Shown here: piece by piece, positions 8,043-15,186 of the stretch | Position numbering within the stretch: the stretch's first letter is position 1 | Layout of the letters: each line of letters begins with the position of its first letter | DNA from: Paraburkholderia sp. | GTDB lineage: Bacteria; Pseudomonadota; Gammaproteobacteria; Burkholderiales; Burkholderiaceae | Assembly (NCBI RefSeq): GCF_004298475.1 | Contig: NZ_SCRP01000010.1 | Coordinates: forward strand, 248,001 to 312,000 | DNA: 64,000 nucleotides | Direction: 5' to 3' | The notes under the pieces: generated by a model | The model's database searches: none | The model's input: the letters and a program-made list of their open reading frames with translations, nothing else | Told to the model about the DNA's origin: nothing | Made by a program: the position numbers and the translations under genes

Positions 8043-8225
8043 ATGAGTGCGTCGAAGAAAGCCCGCATGCAGCCACCGGCAGATCCGCTCGACGAAGCGC
8101 TGGAAGAAACCTTTCCGGCGAGCGATCCGATCGCGGTCCGGCCGACCCCAAGCAAGCCCGAGCATCACCACTCGGTGAAGCGAGGAAGACGCGCGGGCAC
8201 CGCCTCCCACGGCTTGAGACATTGA
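8043..8225 (+). CDS. Conserved small protein with DEALEETFPASDP motif
   Basis: A 60-residue soluble, charged protein. Its centre reads DPLDEALEETFPASDPIA (about residues 14-31), a motif I recall in small uncharacterised proteins of Burkholderia and other proteobacteria; the rest is basic and disordered. GGAGAA precedes ATG 8043 with 6-base spacing. No signal peptide or membrane segment. It is alone between hfq2 and a convergent gene. Function unknown; I would expect a stress or regulatory accessory but nothing in the sequence proves it. Confidence 0.7.
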   Translation: MSASKKARMQPPADPLDEALEETFPASDPIAVRPTPSKPEHHHSVKRGRRAGTASHGLRH

Positions 8226-8463
8226 GTTGCGCGATACGCGCGGCAGCGCGCACGGCAAAAGTCGCACGCAGATGATCGGCGCGCGGAGACGCATGAAGCC
8301 GCCGAACGTCGCAGCTCCATGAAAGAGACGCCTGATGGCGAACCGGCGTGCCGAAGCACGCCGTGCAGGCGAGCATGCGCAAAGGCGGCGGTACGTCCGG
8401 GACGCCCGTCCGCCCTTTGATCGCGAAAGATTCATGCCGCCGCAAACTGCAGCGGCACGACAC

Positions 8464-9234
8464 TTACTGCGCCGGCAAGCCGCCTTCGACCTGACGCTGC
8501 AGTTCGCGCACCTGACGCTGCACCGAGCGCAGCTGATCTTGTGCTGCCGTCTTCTGAGCCTGCAGCGCAGTCGCCTGCTCGCGCGATTGCTTCTGCTGGT
8601 CGGCCACGAGCGCCTGCTGCTGACGCGCGACCGCGAGGTCGGCCTGCAGCCTGCTTACGTGCCCCTGGGTCAGCGCAATCATGCGATCGGTGAAGGCCTT
8701 CTGCGCCTCGAGGCGGATGCCGCGAATCTCGACTTCCGCAAGCTGCTGGGTCTTTGCCGCGAAATCGCGGTAGATCGCTTCGGCGCGCGTTTCGTCGCTC
8801 GTCTTGATGACGCGCCAGAACGTCTTGTTCTGGAACAGTGCAACGTAGTACGTCATCTCCTTGCCGTAAAACAGCAAGCTTGCGCCGTACTCACCGTTGT
8901 AGGTCGTGCGAAGCCGAATGAGCTGCGACCCGCTGATCATCTTCTGAAGCTCGGCCACGTTGCCGATCGCGTTCTGCTGCGCCTCGTCTGGCGTCAGCAC
9001 ATCCGTCTGGCCCGGAGCTACCGATGCTGCCACCGTCGCCTGAGGCGCCGACGCCGCAACAACCGCAGCAGGCAGGGCCGCCGAATTCGTGTTAGCTGCT
9101 TCAACGCCCTGCGTTGTTTGCTGGGTGGTCGGCCCAGCGGATTGCAATGCAGACTGCGCGCAGCCCGTTTGCGTACCCCCGATTAGCACCATGACTGCCA
9201 GTGCCGCGTTTCGAACTCTCCGGTCGTAGTTCAT
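8464..9234 (-). CDS. DUF2968 family exported, coiled-coil protein
   Basis: A 256-residue exported protein. The N-terminus (residues 1-26) is a signal sequence with a Cys at 25 in TGC, possibly a lipoprotein although the lipobox is atypical. Residues 30-80 are a low-complexity Ala/Thr/Gln stretch. The conserved domain follows (VAELQKMISGSQLIRLRTTYNGEYGASLLFY, about 95-125), and from about 165 to 250 the sequence is a long Gln/Ala-rich coiled coil. This matches the DUF2968 family found mainly in Burkholderiaceae. CAGGA precedes ATG 9234. Monocistronic; role unknown. Confidence 0.82.
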   Translation of the reverse strand: MNYDRRVRNAALAVMVLIGGTQTGCAQSALQSAGPTTQQTTQGVEAANTNSAALPAAVVAASAPQATVAASVAPGQTDVLTPDEAQQNAIGNVAELQKMISGSQLIRLRTTYNGEYGASLLFYGKEMTYYVALFQNKTFWRVIKTSDETRAEAIYRDFAAKTQQLAEVEIRGIRLEAQKAFTDRMIALTQGHVSRLQADLAVARQQQALVADQQKQSREQATALQAQKTAAQDQLRSVQRQVRELQRQVEGGLPAQ

Positions 9235-9785
9235 GTAGTTCCTGCTTTGAACAGTTCTAGTTTTGGCAAAACGGCCTAATTATTACTCACTTTCCCCGGT
9301 TTCGGGCTTCTCATCGCAAAATTGCTGCTTCCATTAATGTTCCCGCAACACTTTTCACCTGATACCGGGAAATCGTGACTTATCTTTGCGTCGGCATTTG
9401 CGCCCATAGCGGGTCGGGTATACGGCAGCGGAGGCGACGCATCGCGCTTGCCTGCCCGGCACACAACTTCGCGATGCCAGTGTGCACCAGGAACCCTGCG
9501 TTGCCGGGCATGAGTGTGGACTCGCCTTGAGCCGTCGCAAGGCTTACTGCATCTGCACGGCCATCACGCCGATTTTCACGCCCCCACAAGCACCGATCCG
9601 GCGATTAATCAGGATACCTGCCGATAAACGATTGGCATACGCATCGCCCCCGACCCATCACGCGAGCGACTAGAGTCCCTCCTCTCAAACGGAGACACCG
9701 CTTTCGCGTATGCTGCCCACACCGCCGTGCGCGGCGCGCGCGATGCGCGGTCCGCACGGCCAGGACAAACCATAGGAGACAAAGG
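9235..9785. other. Intergenic region between divergent DUF2968 and DUF2147 genes
   Basis: The stretch is more AT-rich near 9270-9310 and probably holds the promoter of the minus-strand gene. Short open frames on both strands lack ribosome-binding sites and family resemblance. No hairpin terminator or repeat stands out. Confidence 0.5.
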
Positions 9786-10271
9786 ATGAACCGGATCACC
9801 GGACGCACCGTTGCGTTCGCCGCGCGCGCGGCAACCCGGCTCGCACTCGCGAGCGCCTTGCTCGGCGGCGCAATCGCAGCCTACGCCCAGACCAATACGC
9901 CGGTCGGCGTCTGGCAGACCGTCGACGATCACACCGGCCAGCCGAAAGCGCTCGTCCAGATCAGCGACGACGGCAGCGGCCAGCTCAGCGGCAAGGTCAT
10001 CAAGGGCCTCAGCGCCAGCAATAATCCGGAGCGCAAGTGCACCGCGTGCACGGACGCACGCAAGGATCAGCCGATTCTCGGCATGACGGTCATTGACGGG
10101 ATGAAGAAGACCGACGAGGGCTGGGACGGCGGTCACATCCTCGATCCGGAAAACGGCAAGGTGTACCGCTGCAAGATGCACGTCGAAGACGGCGGTCACA
10201 AGCTCGTGGTGCGCGGCTATCTGGGCATCGCCCTGCTCGGCCGCTCACAAACGTGGATTCGCCAGCAGTAG
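9786..10271 (+). CDS. DUF2147 domain exported protein
   Basis: A 161-residue protein with an N-terminal signal peptide (cut after AYAQ, about residue 35) and a DUF2147 domain: PVGVWQTVDDHTGQPKALVQI at the start, a central C-T-A-C pair (RKCTACTD), GWDGGHILDPENGKVYRCKM, and GYLGIALLGRSQTW at the end. These residues are hallmarks of the family, which is a small periplasmic beta-structure of unknown function. ATAGGAGACAAAGG precedes ATG 9786. It stands alone; the next gene is convergent. Confidence 0.88.
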   Translation: MNRITGRTVAFAARAATRLALASALLGGAIAAYAQTNTPVGVWQTVDDHTGQPKALVQISDDGSGQLSGKVIKGLSASNNPERKCTACTDARKDQPILGMTVIDGMKKTDEGWDGGHILDPENGKVYRCKMHVEDGGHKLVVRGYLGIALLGRSQTWIRQQ

Positions 10272-10435
10272 TTGCCAGCGGCAGTTGCGTTTCGACGTGG
10301 ATGAGGAGAACGGATGCGAAGCAGTGCGGGACCGCGAGACATCGCGCGCACCCGCCTGCATGCGTATCCGGAAGTGGCTTCGCCTGCCACGGTGAACCTG
10401 TGGGCCGGACGGCGATCCACAGGTCATGATGCAGT

Positions 10436-10882
10436 TCAGGAACTCGGGCGGAACAGCAGGCGATGAGTGGGGAACGGCGGCGTCCCCGTGGATGTGACCG
10501 GGCCGAACGGCGAACCCTTCTTCACCGGCGGCGGCTCGTTGCGCATGCCCTTGCCCGCGCGGTTCATCGGCTTGCGCATGCGCGATTCAAACGCATGGCA
10601 GACAACCGCGCCTTCATCACCGAACAGTTCGGCCATCACGCGCTTCAGTACGCCTTCGTCGTACCAGGCTTTGAACCGGCGATGGCAGGTCTGGTACGAG
10701 GGATAGCGGCGCGGCATGGCCGACCACGTCGCGCCGCTATACATGACCCACAGAACACCATTGAGTACCGACCGCGTATTGGCGAGCGGCCGGCCGCGCA
10801 ATTCGGTACGCTGCCGCAATTCTGGGAAAAGCGGCATGACGCGTTCCCATTCGTCCTCGTTAATATCGCGATGCGGGGTCAA
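10436..10882 (-). CDS. Orphan DUF4096 (IS5-type transposase N-terminal domain) protein
   Basis: The 148-residue product carries only the DNA-binding-like N-terminal domain of IS5-family transposases: INEDEWERVMPLF, then RGRPLANTRSVLNGVLWVMYSGATWS and RYPSYQTCHRRFKAWYDEGVL (residues 5-90). The DDE catalytic domain is missing and the last 60 residues are a basic, proline-rich tail. I chose TTG 10882 because AAAGGAG lies 6 bases upstream; no ATG in a sensible position exists. No terminal inverted repeats or target duplication were seen. It could be an IS remnant, but the intact reading frame and good ribosome-binding site, and a similar gene at 38100, suggest a domesticated protein. Confidence 0.7.
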   Translation of the reverse strand: MTPHRDINEDEWERVMPLFPELRQRTELRGRPLANTRSVLNGVLWVMYSGATWSAMPRRYPSYQTCHRRFKAWYDEGVLKRVMAELFGDEGAVVCHAFESRMRKPMNRAGKGMRNEPPPVKKGSPFGPVTSTGTPPFPTHRLLFRPSS

Positions 10883-11019
10883 GGTGTTCTCCTTTGTCGG
10901 GGTTGTCACCGACAAACGATATCCACTTGCCCCCGCGCCGAGTATCAGACGGGTCTGAATCTTGAAAACATCGACGCGCCCGTTTTTCGCGACATTCGCG
11001 ACAACGCGGACGCGCTTGC

Positions 11020-12117
11020 TCAGGTAAGCGATGTATCGACGATACGGCGCGGCGCTTCGAGATATTCCTTCGACTGCATCTCGACGATCCGCGAAACCGT
11101 GCGCGTGAACTCGTTCGCCATCGGGCCTTCGACGTAGAGCGCCTCGGGACACACCGCCGCCGACATCAGCAGCTTCACCTTGTGGTCGTAGAACACGTCG
11201 ATGAGCCACGTGAAGCGGCGCGCTTCGGACTGCATGCGCGGCGTCATCTGCGGCACGCCCGACAGAATCACGGCATGAAAGCGGCTTGCCAGTTCCAGAT
11301 AGTCGTTCTGCGAGCGCGGCCCGCCGCAGAGCGTCGCGAAGTCGAACCAGACCACGCCGTCGGCACGGCGCAGCGCCTTGATCTCGCGCTTCTCGATGTG
11401 CAGGATCGGGCTTTCGTCAGGCACCGCCGCGAGTTGCGCGAACGAGTGCCGCAGTGCGCGGTCGGCTTCGGCGCCGAGCGGCGTATGGTAGACCTCGACC
11501 TGCGCGAGCGTGCGCTGCCGGTAGTCGATGCCCGCGTCGACGTTGAGCACGTCGAGCTTGTCCTTGAGCAGCGCGATGGCGGGCAGCATGCGGTCGCGAT
11601 GCAGGCCATCGGGATAGAGCAGATCGGGATCGTAGTTGGACGTCATCACGAACTGCACGCCGTTCGTGAAGAGACGGTCGAGCAGCCGATACAGGATCAT
11701 CGCGTCGGCGATGTCCGAGACATGGAATTCGTCGAAGCAGATCAGGCGATATCGCTTCGCAATGCGGCGCGCGAGTTCGTCGAGCGGATCGGCCTGGCCC
11801 TTGAGTTCTTCCAGCTCGCGATGCACCTCGCGCATGAATTCGTGGAAGTGCAGGCGCGTCTTGCGCTGCACGGGCACGACCGCATAGAAGCTGTCCATCA
11901 GGAAGCTCTTGCCGCGCCCCACGCCGCCCCACATGTACACGCCGCGCGGCAGATCGGGGTGAATGATGAGCTTCTTGAACGCGTTCGAGCGGCGCGACTT
12001 GTACGCAACCCATTCGTCGTAGCACTGCTGCAGCCGGTCGACCGCGGTGCGCTGGGCCGTATCTGACTGGTACCCCCGGTTTTGCAGTTCCTTTTCGTAG
12101 TACTTGGTGACGTTCAT
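11020..12117 (-). CDS. zapE: Cell division protein ZapE (AFG1-family ATPase)
   Basis: AFG1/ZapE P-loop ATPase that associates with the Z ring and modulates FtsZ under stress or low oxygen in E. coli. The 365-residue protein has Walker A GGVGRGKS at 64-71, Walker B LICFDE at 125-130 followed by FHVSDIADAMIL, a sensor region MTSNYDPDLLYPDGLHRDRMLPAI, and the C-terminal block DVFYDHKVKLL. Start ATG 12117 begins the conserved MNVTKYYEKEL; longer in-frame starts would run through the terminator hairpin upstream. It follows lpdA in the same direction but is separated by a strong hairpin. Confidence 0.93.
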   Translation of the reverse strand: MNVTKYYEKELQNRGYQSDTAQRTAVDRLQQCYDEWVAYKSRRSNAFKKLIIHPDLPRGVYMWGGVGRGKSFLMDSFYAVVPVQRKTRLHFHEFMREVHRELEELKGQADPLDELARRIAKRYRLICFDEFHVSDIADAMILYRLLDRLFTNGVQFVMTSNYDPDLLYPDGLHRDRMLPAIALLKDKLDVLNVDAGIDYRQRTLAQVEVYHTPLGAEADRALRHSFAQLAAVPDESPILHIEKREIKALRRADGVVWFDFATLCGGPRSQNDYLELASRFHAVILSGVPQMTPRMQSEARRFTWLIDVFYDHKVKLLMSAAVCPEALYVEGPMANEFTRTVSRIVEMQSKEYLEAPRRIVDTSLT

Positions 12118-12137
12118 TTCATGGGCCGCAAATAAGC

Positions 12138-12169
12138 AGAGGCGGGTGGGATAGAACCCACCCGCCTCT
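12138..12169 (-). terminator. Terminator hairpin after lpdA
   Basis: A perfect 13-bp GC-rich stem (12138-12150 with 12157-12169) with a 6-base loop lies between the lpdA stop and the zapE start. The T-run is weak on both strands, so partial read-through into zapE is possible. Confidence 0.65.
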
Positions 12170-12246
12170 TCGTCGTGATGCAAGATACTGTGCGGCAGAG
12201 CATCCGACGGAATTGACCACCCCGCCGGACGCCCTGCCCGCGCGCA

Positions 12247-13677
12247 TTACATGTTGAGTGCGCGCTTGTCGGTGGCGAGAGCCGCCTCGCGCATGACTTC
12301 GGAGAGAGACGGGTGCGGATGGCAGATGCGGCCGATGTCTTCGGCAGCCGCCTTGAATTCCATCGCCACCACGGCTTCCGCGATCAGGTCCGATGCGTTC
12401 GCCGAGATGATGTGCACGCCGAGCAGCTCGTCGGTCTTCGCGTCGGCGATCATCTTCACAAAGCCGTCGGCCTTGTTGATGCCGAGCGCGCGGCCGTTCG
12501 CGATGAACGGGAACTGGCCCGTCTTGACTTCGCGGCCTTCAGCCTTCAGCTGCTGCTCCGTCTTGCCGACCCATGCGATTTCCGGCTCGGTGTAGATCAC
12601 CCACGGAATGCAGTTGTAGTCGATGTGCGGCTTCTGGCCGTCGATGATCTCGGCCACCAGCACGCCTTCGTCTTCGGCCTTGTGCGCGAGCATCGGGCCA
12701 CGCACCACGTCGCCGATCGCGTACACGTTCGGCACGCTCGTGGCGCAGTGGTTGTCGACGTCGATGAAGCCGCGCTCGTTCGCCTTCAGGCCGATCGCTT
12801 CGAGGCCGAGGTTGTCGGTGTTCGGCACGCGGCCCACCGAGACGATCAGGCGGTCGGCTTCGAGCGTCTGCGCCTTGCCGTCCTTGTCCGTGTAGGCGAT
12901 CGTGACGCTCTTGTCCGTTGCCTTCACTTCGCCCACCTTCACGCCGACGTGAATGTCGAGCCCCTGCTTCTTGAGGAGCTTGGCGGCTTCCTTCGACAGC
13001 GACTGGTCAGCCGCGCCGAGGAATTCCGGCAGCGCTTCGAGCACCGTGACTTCGGAACCGAGACGGCGCCACACCGAGCCGAGTTCGAGGCCGATCACGC
13101 CTGCGCCGATCACGGCGAGCTTCTTCGGCACGGCGTCGAACGAGAGCGCGCCTTCGTTGTCGGCGACGATCTTGTTGTCGACCGGAATGCCCGGCAGGTG
13201 ACGCGCCTTCGAACCGGTCGCGATGATGACGTTCTTCGCCGTCACGACTTCCGCGTCGGCTTCGCCGCTCACTTCGATCTGCACGCCGGCTTCGTTCTTG
13301 CCGACGAACTTGCCGTGACCCTTGAGCCACGTGATCTTGTTCTTGCGGAACAGGAACTCGATCCCCTTCGTCATCTTTTCGACGATGTCGTTCTTGCGGG
13401 CCAACATCTTCGAGACGTCGATCTTGACGTCCGAAACGCTGATGCCGTGATCGATCAGGTGATGCTGGGCGTTTTCGAACTGTTCCGACGAAGCGAGCAG
13501 CGCCTTCGACGGAATGCAGCCCACGTTCAGGCAGGTGCCGCCGAGCTTCAGCGCGCCGGCCGGGTTCTTCCACTTTTCAATGCAGGCAACCGACTTGCCG
13601 AGTTGGGCAGCGCGGATCGCCGCGATATAGCCGCCGGGGCCGGCGCCGATCACGACGACGTCAAATTCTTTGGACAT
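12247..13677 (-). CDS. lpdA: Dihydrolipoyl dehydrogenase, E3 of 2-oxoglutarate dehydrogenase
   Basis: FAD-dependent E3 subunit that reoxidises dihydrolipoamide on SucB and makes NADH. The 476-residue protein has the FAD dinucleotide motif GAGPGG at 11-16, the redox disulfide CLNVGC (C49/C54), the NAD motif GAGVIGLELGSVW, and the C-terminal catalytic HPHPSLSE. Start ATG 13677 (MSKEF) has AAAGGA 8 bases upstream; the ATG two codons earlier is too close to it. Third gene of sucA-sucB-lpdA, 114 bases after sucB. It may also serve glycine cleavage or other 2-oxoacid complexes, though pdh operons usually have their own E3. Confidence 0.96.
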   Translation of the reverse strand: MSKEFDVVVIGAGPGGYIAAIRAAQLGKSVACIEKWKNPAGALKLGGTCLNVGCIPSKALLASSEQFENAQHHLIDHGISVSDVKIDVSKMLARKNDIVEKMTKGIEFLFRKNKITWLKGHGKFVGKNEAGVQIEVSGEADAEVVTAKNVIIATGSKARHLPGIPVDNKIVADNEGALSFDAVPKKLAVIGAGVIGLELGSVWRRLGSEVTVLEALPEFLGAADQSLSKEAAKLLKKQGLDIHVGVKVGEVKATDKSVTIAYTDKDGKAQTLEADRLIVSVGRVPNTDNLGLEAIGLKANERGFIDVDNHCATSVPNVYAIGDVVRGPMLAHKAEDEGVLVAEIIDGQKPHIDYNCIPWVIYTEPEIAWVGKTEQQLKAEGREVKTGQFPFIANGRALGINKADGFVKMIADAKTDELLGVHIISANASDLIAEAVVAMEFKAAAEDIGRICHPHPSLSEVMREAALATDKRALNM

Positions 13678-13791
13678 GGTCATCCTTTCGGGACTTGAGC
13701 GCGCCACGCGGGCGGTGGATTCCACCGCCCGCGCGCGCGACGCTCAGAGAGACTTGATGATGCGAATGATGCGCAATGAAGCAGCGCTGCT

Positions 13792-15063
13792 TTACAGATC
13801 GAGCAGCAGACGAGCCGGATCTTCCAGCGCGTCCTTCATGGCAACCAGCGACAGGACGGCTTCGCGGCCGTCGATGATGCGGTGGTCGTACGACATCGCG
13901 AGGTAGTTCATCGGACGGATCACGATCTGGCCGTTCTCGACGACAGCGCGTTCCTTCGTGGCGTGCACGCCGAGGATCGCCGACTGCGGCGGGTTGATGA
14001 TCGGGGTCGAGAGCATCGAGCCGAACACGCCGCCGTTCGAGATCGAGAACGTACCGCCCGTCATTTCCTCGATCGACAGCTTGCCGTCCTTCGCCTTCTG
14101 ACCGAACTCGGCGATCTTCTTTTCGATGTCGGCGAGGCTCATCTGGTCGGCGTTGCGCAGGATCGGCACCACGAGACCGCGCGGCGAGCCGACAGCGATA
14201 CCGATGTCGAAGTAGCCGTGATAGACGATGTCGTTACCGTCGATCGACGCGTTCACGAGCGGGAACTTCTTCAGCGCATGAACCGCCGCCTTCACGAAGA
14301 ACGACATGAAGCCGAGCTTCACGCCGTGTTCCTTCTCGAACTTGTCCTTGTACTTGTTGCGCAGATCCATGACCGGCGCCATGTTCACTTCGTTGAACGT
14401 CGTGAGGATGGCGTTGGTTTGCTGCGATTCGAGCAGACGCTCGGCGATACGCGCACGCAGACGCGACATCGGCACGCGCTGTTCCGGACGGTCGGCCAGC
14501 CAGTTGCCGGCAGCAGCCGGCGCCTTGACGTCCGGCAGCGCCGGGCGTGCAGCGGCGGGCTTCGCCGCCGGTGCGGGCGCAGCGGCCTTCGGCGCGCCCG
14601 CGCCGAGCACGTCCTGCTTCGTGATGCGGCCGTCGCGGCCCGTGCCGGCGACGTCCGAACCCGACAAGCCCTTCTCGGCCATCAGCTTCGAAGCGGCGGG
14701 CGAGGCGACGCTGCTGCTTGCGCCCGTCGTTGCAGCGGCGGCGACAGCAGCGGGGGCTGCGGCAGCGGCCGGAGCGGCTGCGGGCGCGGCGGCGGCGGCG
14801 GGTGCTGCTGCGCTTGCCTTGCCTTCCGTGTCGATCTTCGCGATCACTTGATCAGCCACGACGGTGTCGCCGTCATTGGCCAGGAACTCGGCCAGCACGC
14901 CGGCTGCGGGCGCCGGCACTTCGAGCACGACCTTATCGGTCTCGAGTTCGATGAGGATTTCGTCCAGGGCGACAGCTTCGCCCGGCTTCTTCTTCCACTG
15001 CAGCATGGTGGCTTCCGAAACCGACTCCGAAAGCTGGGGGACCTTGACTTCAACGATAGCCAT
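13792..15063 (-). CDS. sucB: Dihydrolipoyl succinyltransferase, E2 of 2-oxoglutarate dehydrogenase
   Basis: E2o subunit that transfers the succinyl group from E1 to CoA; forms the core of the complex. The 423-residue protein has one lipoyl domain (residues 1-77) with the lipoylated lysine in ETDKVVLE (K44), an Ala/Pro-rich linker (about 78-120), the E3-binding domain ([20 protein letters not shown], about 122-160), a second linker, and the catalytic acyltransferase domain ending with the active-site [13 protein letters not shown] single lipoyl domain is normal for E2o. It starts 123 bases after sucA. Confidence 0.97.
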   Translation of the reverse strand: MAIVEVKVPQLSESVSEATMLQWKKKPGEAVALDEILIELETDKVVLEVPAPAAGVLAEFLANDGDTVVADQVIAKIDTEGKASAAAPAAAAAPAAAPAAAAAPAAVAAAATTGASSSVASPAASKLMAEKGLSGSDVAGTGRDGRITKQDVLGAGAPKAAAPAPAAKPAAARPALPDVKAPAAAGNWLADRPEQRVPMSRLRARIAERLLESQQTNAILTTFNEVNMAPVMDLRNKYKDKFEKEHGVKLGFMSFFVKAAVHALKKFPLVNASIDGNDIVYHGYFDIGIAVGSPRGLVVPILRNADQMSLADIEKKIAEFGQKAKDGKLSIEEMTGGTFSISNGGVFGSMLSTPIINPPQSAILGVHATKERAVVENGQIVIRPMNYLAMSYDHRIIDGREAVLSLVAMKDALEDPARLLLDL

Positions 15064-15186
15064 GTGATTTTTTCCTGAATACGTACCGGGGTTCCCCCCG
15101 TGAAACGAACCGGGTCGCGCACGTGAGCGCGGGAAAGCGCGTGATTTGCGAGTCGCGCCTTCCCGGTTCGAGTTGCTCTTTCGTGC

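Noticed and set aside
10436..10882. Complete insertion sequence at the DUF4096 genes
   Set aside because: No terminal inverted repeats, no target duplication and no DDE domain at either locus.
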